From Dysidea avara (taxonomy: Eukaryota > Porifera > Demospongiae > Dictyoceratida > Dysideidae), in contig NC_089274.1 in the NCBI RefSeq assembly GCF_963678975.1, positions 8,152,143 to 8,216,142 of the forward strand: DNA of 64,000 nucleotides. The letters run 5' to 3'. Positions 1 through 14,600 of this stretch are shown piece after piece. Within the stretch, counting starts at the first letter, position 1. Each line of letters begins with the position of its first letter. The position numbers and the translations under genes are program-made. The notes beneath the pieces are model-generated. The model did not search any database. It was not told the DNA's origin and saw only the letters and a program-made list of their open reading frames with translations.

Positions 1-360
1 ACTAAACTACTCGACTATAAATAGTTACTCAACTAGGGCTTTGACTTATGTGCATATATGTTACACAATATTATTACACCAAAATATTGTAATACAAAAT
101 TGAGTGAGCTGTTCTCCATTGAAGATCAGATAACCTCTGCCACCAGGAAATATACATACTTGTAGAATGGTATGCACAAAGCATATGCACCAACTATTGC
201 AGACGCAGCAATCTAGCTCACGGCATAGCTGAATACTATGATGTGCTGTTGGTTAGCTAACTAGTAAAGTGTTGCTGACTGCTTGCATTTCTAGATGCAT
301 TTTTTACTGTGACCAATATACTATCTGTTTATTTGATGCATGATTGTGGTATGCACAAAC

Positions 361-605
361 GAAGTATAAGGAATTTTATACTAGAGTAGGGACAATACTA
401 CCCCAATGAAAGTATTGAAACTTGGAGAAGAAAACTACGTATAAGAAGATACTATGCATTTCAATTACAAATTCTCAGTAGGGATATTTGGTTCTTATTG
501 TTTACAGTAATTGCACATTACATACTAGTTACTCCAATCCAGTATTTTTTATTGGGTTTTTATTGTCAGGACTCTAGTTTAAAATCCTAATTTTTCTTGT
601 ACTTG
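361..605. repeat. Degenerate foldback element (palindrome family 1)
   Basis: The left arm begins near a TATACTAGAGTAGGGAC stretch and the right arm near GACTCTAGTTTAAAATCC; these are weakened forms of the arms seen at 10479-10765. It lies downstream of gene A exon 15 and probably separates it from the missing last exons. Confidence 0.5.
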
Positions 606-1030
606 CACATATAGTAGCTACAACATGAAATGCTTGCAACAAAAAGATGCAAGATGATAGCTCACATGTGAATTTCCTATCATTAATGGTTTTTTGAAAA
701 CTTAAGTCCTGTTTCTTATCAGTTCAAAAAATGGAAAGCCTAAGTATTAGAATTTTATTTGAATTCCATTTTGTATTGAAAGGCATTGGCAATGCATGGT
801 TTGGACACACAGCACTACACACAACAACAGAACTAGAAGCAGTTTGATATATAGTTACAAGCAATAACTGTCCTATAATCTTATCATATCACAAATGGCA
901 GTTTGGCTGCCTATAGACATGCATGAAACTCTAAATGGATCACTGGACACTGCTTTATGTTACCGGATAAATTTTAAACACATACATTATTATTAATACC
1001 AGTAACATGGGTTAGTCCATTATTGCTTAC

Positions 1031-2697
1031 CATACATCAGAGGCTGTGGTAAACTTTCCAAAGATGAGTGACTCTGGGGCTGCCCATCTCACTGGTAGCA
1101 ATGTTTTAGCAGCAACTTCATAATAATCCTTTTCATGAATGCTACAAGCTAGTCCAAAATCAGCTAATTTTGCCTTGAAGTGTGCACCAACTGGATTAAA
1201 ATGAAGTTATAGCATTTGGTACAGTGTGTCAAATGTTATTAAATATACATGTGTAAAAAAAAGTTTACATGTTATCTCAAATATTATGAACTCTTGATGT
1301 TATCACATGATAATAACTTACCCACACAATTTCTTGCTGCTACATCACGATGAACATACTTGCTAGCTGCAAGATATTCCAAGGCAATAGCAATCTGTGA
1401 ATAGCATTTCTTGGTGAGTAAGACTAGGAAATTCAGTTTACATGGCCAAACTAACTTAACTACTCATTTCTCATTCACGAAATTTGGGATTTGCATATGG
1501 ACAAGAGGTCATTACTAGTAAAGAAATGTCATGAATTACTGCAACAGCACACTATCTGATATATAGCATAAAGGTTAGCCGAAGCCTTCCATAAGCTAAT
1601 ACATACATTCTACTGCCTTTTTTGAGGAGCAATAGATATTCAGTGGTAGTCAATCTGCTCGGCATCAAAATACATGTGCATGTGATTCATAGCAGCAATG
1701 AGGTGGAGGAGTGAGGAGTGATGCAGAACAATTGCCTGGCCTTATTGATGCTGGAGTCTCTCAAATGAGCAAACTTCATGTAATGTGCTGAAACTAGTCT
1801 ATATTCTATCCCATGCAACTTTACAGAGGAAAGATCTGTTATCAAAATACTCACGCAGAGCAGAGCAGTATGACAGTACTACTTTTTAGACACAATCTCT
1901 CATGGGTACATCCACACTTCGTGTTTCAATGTGAACAGTTACAAGTTACAACTAAGATGTATGGTATTACAGGATACTCCACATGCAATTCTAACAAGAA
2001 CGGTTGTACTAATAGAGCAACTGACTGTTCTACTAGAACACGTTGAGTTTTCTCATTTAAAACAAATTGGAACCTCCAAAAAAACTATGCCCACACACAT
2101 GCAGTGAATCAATTATATTACATAGTTGAGGGGTTTATAAAAACTACTTACATCAGATATAATACAGAGAGCAATGTTGACTGTGATCACACTTGGCTTT
2201 TGCTCACGTGGTCTGTGCAATCGAAAACAACAAAAGTAATTGTCTTTATTGTCAGTGACATTTGTTGTACCTGTTTTCTGCTAGAAACCACTTGAGGTCA
2301 CCATACTGCATTAGTTCTAGTATCATTAATGGAGCACCATCACTAGTGGCCTCACAATGTCCTATAGTGATCACAACATGTACTCAGTGATCATGTAGTG
2401 AGGACACATACCAAGTAAGCTGACTATGTTGGGATGAATGAATCTCTTCATTAAACTTATCTCCTTTGAAAATCTCGCAATGTCTGTTGGATCTCTACTT
2501 GTCAATGTCTTGACTGCAACAAGTACTGATCCTTTTACACCACAAATGTCCTATATAATACATAATTATAGCTACACTCACACAGTGGTACCATGTATTA
2601 TACAAGGTACCTTGGCTGACATTAGTAAAACTTTTCCAAATTGACCTTCTCCAATTTCTCTCATGTAAATAAGCTTTCCCCTGTCATACCTCCAGTC
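1031..2697 (-). CDS. Gene A kinase-domain exons 10-15
   Basis: Six exons (2611-2697, 2412-2550, 2271-2361, 2152-2212, 1322-1394, 1031-1190) cover the kinase from DWRYDR through SDVW. Motifs: [32 protein letters not shown] (alpha-C Glu), [25 protein letters not shown]. The rest of the C-lobe (SYGVLVWE... in the paralogues) is missing because the window ends. Exon 9 (2883-2993) just upstream carries the tyrosine-rich KYGLESP/DYYHF stretch. Confidence 0.9.
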
Positions 2698-5600
2698 CTG
2701 ACCATTTCAAAAATAAAGCAAGTATAATGGCTTTACTTAAATACTATACACACCTTTAGAAAGTCACTATACTGAATGAAAATTAACTTTGCCCATTTCA
2801 AAAACCCATGCAGTTAGCAAAAATCAAAATTTGGATTTACCAATCACCCAGGCAATAAAAACCTTATGAATATTAATCATACATCATTGTGCCTTGAACA
2901 GTTGAAGTGGTAGTAATCATTTTGAGGAGATTCCAGTCCATATTTTAGTGTATCACATCTTTTTCTCACGGATTCTTGTACTTCTAGTTGTTTCTATCAA
3001 AAAGAAATCGACTAAAAGTGATATAATTGCATACTTGATGGTTTATACATCATACAGTACAGTAGAACTGCACATAGAGGTCTGCACTTTCTCACAAAAA
3101 ATGATCAGAAACCAACCAGCCTCACAATACTTTCATGATACCTTGGCTGGTATCAAGACAAAAAGTGCATGAAACACTTCCAATAGGTTGCTACAAAATT
3201 TCATTTTTTTTTGTTCAGTAGAATTTACTGCTGACTGACTGACTGATTGACTGACTGAATGATTTCTTCAGACCAGCATAACTCAGTAACAGCTAAGGCT
3301 ATGGGGTTGCCACTGTTAGATGTTGACAACCGCCTTTTAGCATACTTCAGTACATACAATGCATGCAACATGGACTCTTTGTCCTCCTCTGTGTCCCATT
3401 CACTGACAGTGCAAGGTGTCAATTCGCAGTAGTACCAGGTTTCCTGTGCTAACTAACTATCATGTTTACAATGGGAGTCATCCATATTTTCCATAGTGAC
3501 TACAGAAGTGCTTCTCACACTGTTCTTCATTTGTAACAGGCTGAAAATAGCTTAAAAAAAGCACAATGGCCACTTCAGTTTTCAGTAATTGATAGTATTG
3601 ACCCTTGCACAGTCTCGCCCATAGTGCATGGTACCAAGACACTCAGCTGTAGCTGCATTGCGATGATCCTACATCATTTTATCATGACTGGCATCATTAA
3701 TACAATATACACAGTATACCATCAGATACAATCCACTTGGGTTCATACATACAAGATCTACGGGTACACATCATAGCTAATATTGGGATGTGAGTTCAGA
3801 TGTAAAATTTATTTTATGATAAGTCTAGTGCCATTCTTTCTTTTGATGCAGTATGAGTGGGTTCACCAATTGTAATTCAAAAAGTATACAAACAAGTACA
3901 AAGGAATTTAAATTTTGATGTTTGATTAGGAATCATAGAAATAAAAAGCAGGTAACACATATTTGTGATCCAGTCTGGGAAAACCGGTCTTATCGCCCAT
4001 GTTAGCAGATTCGATTTTTCACCCAGAACACAAAGCTACACAAATAAACTAGCAATCAAAATCAGCTAGACTTGAGTGGTCTGGTTTTGCTAGCTGCTTT
4101 TCCCAAGCCCAGTGGTGATTTGTATGTGCAATGTGGGGCAACCCGTACGTGTGGTGTGGGGCCTTAATGGAGCTCTGGTCAACCTGGAGATGGCTGTATG
4201 TGGCTGTACAGCTACGTGGTGTTGAATAAATACCTCTGCTGTGAATTTCTTTTTATTTCAGCCAGTTTTGAGACCTGAATGGCCCATAACTTGGCCTATA
4301 GTTCATCCATATGCCTTCCTTTTCGATTTTTTGAACAGCCTCTTGCCCTCCATCTGGGGCCCCGCCTCCCTCCCTCCCTTTTTGGAGCTCGCCTGATACA
4401 GTCAACCTCAGTTCAAAAACTATCTATTTAAAATGGCAGGAAACTTAGTTGTTGGCTACTTGCACAGTGGATGCTCTGGAAGGTAAAGAATTCATGTAAA
4501 TCATGTGGAAATTTGGTACACATAGCTTCAACCATTGGCAAGCTACACCACACTAAATACTTAAAATCGGCATTTCACAATACTTTTAAATAGGTGATAA
4601 AACCGGTTTTCCCAGACTGGGTCATATTTGCAGAAATGCTTATAGATATTAATTAATCTTTCCCTTCAAATCAAACTTTAAAAAATTCCTAATTTATTTC
4701 CTTGCAGTATAATCACATTCAAAAACCAGGTACCAATGCTTCAGCTTGTACTGATTGATATTTTTCAGTGTTTTGATTCTACAAAAATGCCTACTTCTTA
4801 GTTCAAAGCACCTAAATGATAGTTCCTGCTATATATGAAATTCAAAGATTGACCCAATATACCACATACCATGTAGCAGGTTTTTCTCATGGACAAAATT
4901 ATGAGCAAAAATAAAACCATGCAACACTTAATCTTGTGAGGCAAAAAATTCGTGACATTGTAAATTCGTGACATTGTTGTAATTACCTATTGGCAAAAGA
5001 TCGAGGTACACAGTAAAAACAACCTAGTGACCATAACTACTGGAAAATCCCAGTGAAGATCACTGATTGTAACTTTCACTGGGATTTTCCACAAAAGTAG
5101 TGATGGTCACCAAGTCATTTTTACAGTGTTTCTTTATGAGAGTAAAATTTTTACCAATCATCACCATCCAAATTTTCGAGAGGGTAAATTTTCACAATCA
5201 TTATCTTCTTAGTTTTGAGGGTAATTTTTTTATGCATTGCTGAGTGGAGACTTTTACATGCATACAAAAAGAAATTTGCAATACTGTGATTGGTTCAATG
5301 CTCAGCAGAAAAGCTTAAATGCATGCACATGATAGTTAGTTAGCTATGCTGTGACAATGACGTTTTTAACCCTCTCATCGCCACGACCGCCACATGGCGG
5401 TTTCGATATATAAACACTCATAGCATGACATTCTAAGCACTCTAATTTCAGTTGAGTGTTTTAGTAGCTTCTGTGCTTATCCTGTAGTGGCCTCACCCTT
5501 AAGTGAAGAGGAACAGGGATAACCAGTTTGTCATGCATTATCGCGCGGTTAGATGATGTAATTGCCTACTTTCAGAATGTTGATAACAAGCATTGTAGAC

Positions 5601-8600
5601 TATTCTTCAAAGTGATAATGGTACTGCTAATGAAGAAAAATAGTAAGAGTGGCATGTTGCTACTTTTTTATGCCTTGAAACAGTGACCTCATGTCTCTAA
5701 GCACATGCATACTTGCTCAAATGCTGGAAAACCAACTTTGGTGATCATTGCTTCAACTGTAAGCAGGTTAGTGATGTTTACTGTGTTATTATAAACAGTC
5801 CTGGCCTGTAAAGTAGTGAAATCTCACGTTTGGTTTTGCTTGGGCCACTTTTTGCACTTTAAAGTTATATAATGGCTTTGTGGTTGCTCTTCTGTAAGCA
5901 GCAATTTGATAATCAAATTCCTTGTTCAAATTAATATATGGTTTTATAGTATTATATAGTATGGTGTGTTATATAAAGCAGTAGATTGGAGGCCTCTACA
6001 GATATGGCAGTGGGGGGGGGGGGGGGTCTGGTGTGACAGTTGGCACTGACCCATGATCACAACTACCTTGGTGGTGTGTTCCCTTCCTATGATATGTAAA
6101 GTTTCTGGCCCTACAGCCCCCCCCCCCCCCCCCCCCCCTCCAAACACACAAATAAAAACAAAAACAACTCACTATACAGTATGTACACCTGCAAACACAA
6201 CTTACATCACTATCCATGACAGAGTTTTCATATGCACGATGTAACTGTGAGTACTAAAACACATTAATTTATTGTAATATCATACACATATGTCCTATAA
6301 CACATCACCTGATAACTATTCATACTTGAATACCACAACTCTTGTGAGTAATGATTTAATGTATGCCCACTATCACTTATCTGTACATATTTCTTCCATA
6401 CAGAATAAACATACAATATAATCACCTACATTGTGGTAATCCTCAATGTTGTACTCAACATATCTTTCTAGTAAGTCACTGTGTAATAAAAATAATACTT
6501 ATGCACATATGCGTTTGGCAAATCCATACAAATCACTTTCTGTTCTACATTAAACTACCATAGAGTCTGCATGGTTGTTAGGCGCATACGTCTAATAAAA
6601 GTTTAAGAAAAAACATATAGTTGTTAAGCGCATGCACCTAATAAATAAACCTCATTGTGATTATTATGGATTCACTCCCTTGGGGTGGTGTGAATTGCAC
6701 TCATTACACGTACCAATATTTTAAGTCCAGTTTTTGTGCACGAAATCCTTCGTGTATAGAAGGCTGCTTCACTTGGTAAGTATAGTAATGGTACGTATCT
6801 TGGTTGTGCACTTCATGAAAGTTCATGCTATACACTATTAGAAAACCTCTAGCATTTCTTCTCTTGTCTCATGTTGGAGCTTCGTGTTCATCCACATGCA
6901 CTTATCAAGTATGATTAAGTACAAGACATGGGTATGCGCTTAACAGGTAATATGCACTTAATATATACGTACACTTAACAACCAGACTCTATGGTATAAA
7001 AACTGCTACCTTAATTCAAAGAATTGCCATTTAATGTGAATGACTGAGCAAAAACTAGTCACTTTTTACTACAACACAGACTTGGACAACAGTACCAAAT
7101 GTTCGTTATATTTGTGCACTACTTACGTATGCTAGAACAACATGATATATCTGTAAAGTGTAAAGATGCAGCAGCAATGCACTGTCTTTGAACAGTGATA
7201 AATTTAGATATCTCCCTCTATGGCAATAATTATAATGAATATATTTATGTGGCTTACTATCCTTATAGTTGCAAAGCTAGGCACATTTTTGTTCTCTTTT
7301 TGTTTGTTTAGTGTGTGACCTACCACATGTGGTTGATGACAAGAGTATTTGATGGTTAGCTTTGATGTGTTAGTTTGCTTCATGCATAGACTAAAAAAGT
7401 TATGTGGTTTGTGTATCCATATACAAACTGTATACTACAAAATTTTAGTAACCATTTTGGTGGATCCCAAGATACATCTTGTGATCTTTATCCACCTTGC
7501 TATAAACCATATTTGGTCACAATGGTGACCAGATGACAATTTTCACTGTTAAAAGAACATTTAAATCACAAGCGTATGCTATTATTAATCCCTATAGTCA
7601 GCTTAGCCAAATAGGGGGAAAAAAAGTTGAAAATATTCATCATCAAAATTTTTAACATGCTGTGAAATGACAAAACTTTATTATGGCAAGTCTGCAATAC
7701 AATATAGTTGTTTGCAGAAGAAAAGGCTTCTGTACCTGCTACTAAAAGCAGAAAAATTGAAGGGAAAATATGTGGCAAATTGAACAACTTGTCTTTGTAA
7801 CGAATTTAAATTTGATGGTTCATCTTGCTCACATGGACCAGTGCTAAACATGCACAGACTGCATTCAAAATTTCAAAAAGCCCAAGCAATAGTCATAGCA
7901 GCTCAAGTGCTATTATAGCTGCTGAGACCACCAGTGATGTAGCTACAGCAGTAGGGACCTGCCTATTATGCTCAAAATTTTACCTATTAATTATGCTATG
8001 CTGTACTGTTCAAAAATTTTACCTATTATGCTTAAATTATGCTCAAGCTTTATGCCTCATTTCCCATGTTTTGCAAATAAATTTGCAGTTATGGGCACAT
8101 AATAAGTGGCTGAAACACATTTTTGATCTTCAAAATGCAAAGATTGATATACTCTAATAGAACAGCCAGCTACCTGATTGTTCTATTAGAGTTATTGACT
8201 GTTCTATTAGAGTATATCGATCGATCTTTTACTGTGATATGTATTTTGACCATCAAGGATTTGTAGTATGGCTCAAATATTCTTCCTACTATGCTAGCAT
8301 TATGCTCAATGCTTTCAGGCACCTATAATGCTCATAATTATGACAGCATAATCGGCAGGTCCCTATACAGTAGCTATCTGGCATGAGATTCATCAGTGGA
8401 AAATGCGCCTTGCAGGTGCCTCGCTCTGGCCCTCAAAAAAATCTAAAAAGTACAAAGAAATCTCCAGCTGCAGTTGTGGGACCATGCTTAATAGCTATAT
8501 AGTAGACTAGATATATCTTCCTAGATCTTTGTCAGAATAAGCTGTGTAGGTTCATAGTTCTTCCCTTGGATTTCGATCTCTTTAGCTAGCCGGATATTTG

Positions 8601-11600
8601 GCAGAATTAAACTTGACAATTTCAGTGAAAATTCAAATTTTCTGCCTATACAGTATTATCAGAACAATAGCAGCGCCCTGTACTTTACTGATGTAAAGCA
8701 ATACCTTGTTAAGTACAATAGAATTAGCTGCCACGACCAAAATCCCAATGTGGGTGGTACCAATACTTAAGTGAATAATTTTAAAATTTTCATCAATGCA
8801 GCCAACAACAAAAAGCAAATTTATGGCAGTGATAAATTCATTAGCAGTGTACTTAGATATTACAAACTGATTACCAAATATTTCACTGCACTTTGATAAG
8901 ATTAATTTTAATGAATTATCAATACCAATATTTTAGAGTATACTTAACTCACAAGTTAGTAAAATGCTTCCGTTGTCGACATAACATGACACACACACAG
9001 ACAATCATCAATACAACTGCCATCACTACAACACTACCAGATACTGTTATGCCAATCAGAACAGTAGTTGTAAAAAAATTATCATTAGATCTACTACTAT
9101 TTGAATCAGGTAAAAATGAATCCAAGTAAGCATGTAGGATTGTTGCTGACATTATGTTTACTGACTTGTTAGAATTATATTCTAAAGAAAAGAGATTGTA
9201 ACAGTAATTATTTAATTACACTAAATTTTCTATCAACCTACCAACTATATCGTCAATACTTGTATTAGCTATTAATTCTTCCAAGATACAGTCTCCTCGA
9301 ATACCAAAGGTCACTACAGAAGTAACAGAAAGGGGTTCTTGTAGGATAAACGATCCATTTATAGACACATCTGCTGTTACACTTCCATTGTCTGACACAA
9401 TAGTATTGACAGTGAACAACTTCAAATCAAGTGTTTCAGCTGACCTGGAATGTTGTTAGTAAATGTATATCTAAAACTGGTATTATTACGTACCTGTTTA
9501 TGAATTTTGTGGTTGCTACTAAACTGCTCACATTATTCAAGAACATTACTGCACATTTATCTGAAGAGCTATCATTGCTGAATATTACAGCAGTGCTGTA
9601 GGCAAATATTGTCTCGCCAAACATTACAACATCAGCTGTGACTTCTCCATACATTGAATGAGGAAAGGTTATCAAATCTACTTCGGATTCAATAAAGATG
9701 TTCTCTGCACAAGAAGTAAGTTAATGGTTAACATAACATTGCATATCATGATGATAAAAAGGGCTGCTATACATACACCCACAATCGTACTGTATAGTAG
9801 GGATCACAAAGGAGTAGGACATGGCCCACGAAATAACATCACCCAAAAACCAGCCTCAATTTTCCCTGATGACGATGAGACAGTATTGGTTAGGTAAAAC
9901 TAAGCCCAAATAAGCTTTCAGATTGACCGAAATGCTTTCAACAAGTTGCTATGGGAATTTTTAAAAATTATTTAACGGAATTTTCTACTGGCTGAGTAAC
10001 TGACTGACTGAGTAACTGATGCCTTCAGACAAGTGTAACTCAATACCAACTAAGGCTACGAGCTTGATTTTTTCACTGTTTGACGCTAGTTCAGCCCGAA
10101 AGGTACCTTTTGGCATACCAAAGTACATACAATGCATTCTTCATGGACTTACCAGTGTTCTCCTTTGTTTCCCATTCATCTTTGCTGACAGCAAAGTTGT
10201 CGATTTGGTGGTAGCACGTGATGGCTTCCCTTCATAACAAAAATCATCTGTATTTTTCATAGTGGCTATTTTGATTGCAGAGTTACTTTTCAAACAGTTC
10301 TTGATCTGAAATGCTGTGTAACGGGTTGAACATAGCTGACAACGAAGCGTAAAGGATACTTCATTTTTCAGACGATAATTGATATACGTAGCTGGGGTGC
10401 GCAGCACCATTTCAGATGCAGCATGCATGGGTTCACCAGTCATAATAATTATTTACAAATAAAGTTAACAAACATTTACACAGAAAAATTAAGAATTTTC
10501 AACTAGAATAGGGACCATAGTACATTGATAAAAAGTACTGAAACAAGCTGGAGTAGTGCACGATATTAAATCACAGTAAAGCAATAAATAGTGTTATATA
10601 TCCCTACTGTGCTTGAAATACCATAATGGAAATGCACAGTAGGGGTATAGCACTTCTCATTGTTTTACTGTGATTTAATATCATGCACTACTCCAGCTTG
10701 TTTCAGTACTTTTTATCGATGTGCTATGGTCCCTACTCTAGTTGAAAATTCCAAATTTTTCTGTGTACTTGTAGAAAATAAGTATGACACAATGTGACAG
10801 ATTGGTAGATATCAATGTGTATATTAATTTTTTCAAAATTTAATTATTTACTCTGTCGCTAAAAGAAAATTTACAATATTAATTTTACTGAAGTCAGTTG
10901 CATTTTACATCTACCATTTAATCATAAGTGTAGAGGCATATTGATGAGTACCTATACTAGGATTGGATACATATAGACTATGAATATTAACTAACAAATT
11001 ATTGGTATATCGTATTTCACTACACATTAATACTGTACATACATAATCATGATAAGGGCAAAAAGAACTTTTTGAAACATTTGAAACTTTTTGTTCTATA
11101 GTGATTATATTATTTAGTGGACAAAATAAACTCCAGACATGAGATTTATTTATATTATTTGACCAAACCTTCTCTGTAGCAGTCAAGACCATTGGGAGCT
11201 AGTGAAGTATCAGGTGGACAGGAACACTCAAATGATGACTCATTTAACATGTTACAGTAATAGGTACAACCACATGACTCAAGAAATAGTTCAACATATC
11301 CATCACCATCATTGTATCCTATCAGTGGCCATGGAGGATCAGGCCAAGAATAACCTCCTTCACCAGGTAGAGTTTGTCTAGCTGTAGGTACAGATCCACC
11401 AGTATACCCTCCCCCACCACCTCCACCTTCACAACCTCCACCACCTCCTCCAAACCCACCATGAGTATTGGAAAATGGCACATCAAAAGTAAAATGCTTA
11501 GAGCAATCCTTACCACCAAATGCATCGCCACTTAAGGCATCTGGAAATATTGATGCTACACCGAAATTACTTACATAGTAACCTGCACCAGGACCTGCTG

Positions 11601-14600
11601 CACTTGAAAAACCAAAACCACGTGTACCATTAGATAGACCAGAAGCACTGTTAAAGGCATCACCATTTGTGTAGTTTGTATAAGTTCTGGAGCTATTAAG
11701 TTTGCTATAAGAAATGTTGAGAAAGGAAGATAAACTATATAATGCTCCAGCCCCTCCTCCACCAGGAGCAACTACAATTGGAGAGGAATGGGTTGCATAT
11801 TCCAATAGGCTAGCTCCTCCCCCTCCAGCTCCTCCATCATAAAAGACAACATCTATTTCTGTTTCACTTTGCCAATAGTGTTCGCAATCTATCAAGTCAT
11901 TAGATAGTTGACAAACATCAATATCTTGGTGACCATCACAAGCACTAACTCCTTGTTGTCCTACTAAAATTCGAAGTCTTTCACCTCTTCTAAACTTTAC
12001 TGTATTCCTAGCAATCACCCCCAGTCCACTATAGTTAGAACACACTCCATGACCACCACTGGCCCCTGCAATAGTCACTGTGTAGTTACCACTTCTGGGG
12101 ACAACAAATATCTGAGATCCTCTGGTGCCTTCATCAAGTAGATGACCACACACAAGTGATCCATTGTTACAGTAATGGTGTGTACACTTCATCATTGTTG
12201 GTCCTTCTCTACCCCTGCTACCACATGTTGTGAACCTGTAGGTGGCTGTAGGTGTGTTAGAAAACATAGCAAAATGTACATATGCATTAGCACATGTACA
12301 GTACTGTATTCTCATATCTAATCCAAAATAGCCAAGCCATGAAAAACAGTGTTATCTTCAATTTAATTGGTATATCTTTTTCATACTAGCCTATTTTTGG
12401 AAGGCCACACCCTTTTTCACTGTTTGGTTGCTTTGGATTAGACGTCATTTTAGTTTGTATTCGTATATGCAAGCACCTAAGCTGGCTGTCTGGCTTTGGG
12501 GCTAGTTTTTATTCATCTTTTAAAATTTTTCTACAGGTAAACAGAAGAACTAGACATTTTTACAATTAATTTTTGTAATTTGTTGAATGTTGTTTGTTGT
12601 ATATATATGACTATTCCATTCAGGTATCTCAAAATGCTGTCGAAACGTACATGTATGGTCAGTTTTTGTATTGATGTCTCCACAGATTTCGTTACTGAAG
12701 ATTCATACCTTGGTAGTTTACCTGACATGCGCAAGAAAATTCCATGATTTAGGCAGTATGTGTGACAATAAATTGCACTGTCACTGACTGGTCTATTAGA
12801 GCATCTCCATTGCGTGACTGTTACATATGTTTGGTATAGTCTACTTGCTTAATATTTTTGTAGTACTCTCATAAAGCACACATTTTTCCTGAGGACTACA
12901 GTGGAGCCTTTTAAACATGACACTTGAAATGAGGACACCTGCATAATCAGGACACTTGGTAATAGTCCCAAGGTATCCCTTAGCATGTAAAGTTACCTGG
13001 AAATCAGAAAGGAGATTAAGAAAAATACAAAGAAGATTCGATAGCATGTAACTTGAAGATGGCTGGATGGATTAGGCCAAATTTGGTATAGCCCACCCTG
13101 ACAGAGATTCCACAGAAAAAATGGGCTATTTCTGTTTAGCCATTACCAAAGTACAAATGTGTGAAAAGGCTTTTTCTTGGATCCTGTATAATACAAACTT
13201 TGCTGTCAGTGTGCCCAGCCACATTAGCTTTGCATGGTACACTATCATGTGTCTTAATAGATATGAATACAGGGTATATAAACTTTGAACCTCTTTAGTG
13301 TGTGAAGTAGTATACCAATGTTCAAAATAAAGTCACAAAACTCCTTGGAAATTTCCTGTATTGGTACAAACATTGTCCAAATACTCTGTATTAATACTCT
13401 GTATTAATACTCTGTATTAATACTCTGTATTCAAACAAAACTGTACCTAGTATGGTATTGTACATTGATGTTATTTTAGCGGGTCACTTCATTTTTCACT
13501 GCTCAGCTTAGTTTACAGGACAAGCTATATATATATACATTGCATTTATTTATCATGAGTTGCAAATTGCCAAGCTAGTTACAGTACCTTCTTCATCTCT
13601 ATTTCTCAAATAAGCAATGCGCTTTTACTACCTTACAAATACCACAAACCAACAGTTTATTATACCTGTAGCAAAACAGCCAAGCTGTGAAAAAAGGGTA
13701 TGACCCTCCAAATAGGTCAGGGTGAAAAATGTTATGAAATACAAAGGTGATGGCCAAAAGATTGCTGTAATAATTTGAATACCAATCATTTTTAATGATG
13801 ATGGTGTGATCGTTAAATGATTGGTATTGGCATCATTGCAGCCATTTCTTGGCTGCCAGGTTTGATTTCCTATCCTTTTCACCCTGGCCTTTTTGGAGGG
13901 CTGCACCCTTGGTATAGATATGACTTCTCTTTGTAATTGCAAGCTCCAAAGCCAGCCTATAATTGGTTTTGAAGCTTCGTTTAACTTGTTTTTTCTTTAC
14001 CACAGGAATTGTCAAAGACTGCTATTTGTGTGAATATATGTATTTATTATATATTTGAAACAAGTTATTAGGGTGACCTGTTACATAACTGTACCCTGTA
14101 GCTACAGGGTACTATGTATGTATAGCTGAACTATCTACAGTGAGATTTACAGGATGATTTTACTAGGCTAAACGCTCTACAGGGTGACTTTCTGTAGCTG
14201 AATTTACTGTCTACATGGTGACTTCCCTCAAATTAGGAATGGAAGGTGCCCTACCCTGAGGAAGTTCCCACAGCAAATCACTGTTCAAGCACTACCAAGC
14301 TACAGACATGTGAAAACGGTGTTTACTTGGCTCCGTAAATGAGTCTGTCGTGTGCTGGCACCAGCTGTATGTGCCTTGATAACATTTTTGTAGTACTCTA
14401 ATAGAGAACACATTTTTTGAGCACTTCTAAATACAATGCACATATAATATTCTAGAATTTCCACTGATAGATTATTATTCTAGTGTACTAAACTTTCATC
14501 TACAAGGTAGAAGTGAGCAACTGACAGCAGAGGCAGAGTGATAAAGGGTTTGGGCATATAAGTGTAGTGGTCCCTGGTTTGAACCTTGGAGAAAAATTTT

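Noticed and set aside
5944..6244. Overlapping frames with poly-Gly or poly-Pro
   Set aside because: Caused by G and C homopolymer runs at 6011 and 6119; the real coding DNA here is gene A exon 8 (6206-6253) on the minus strand.
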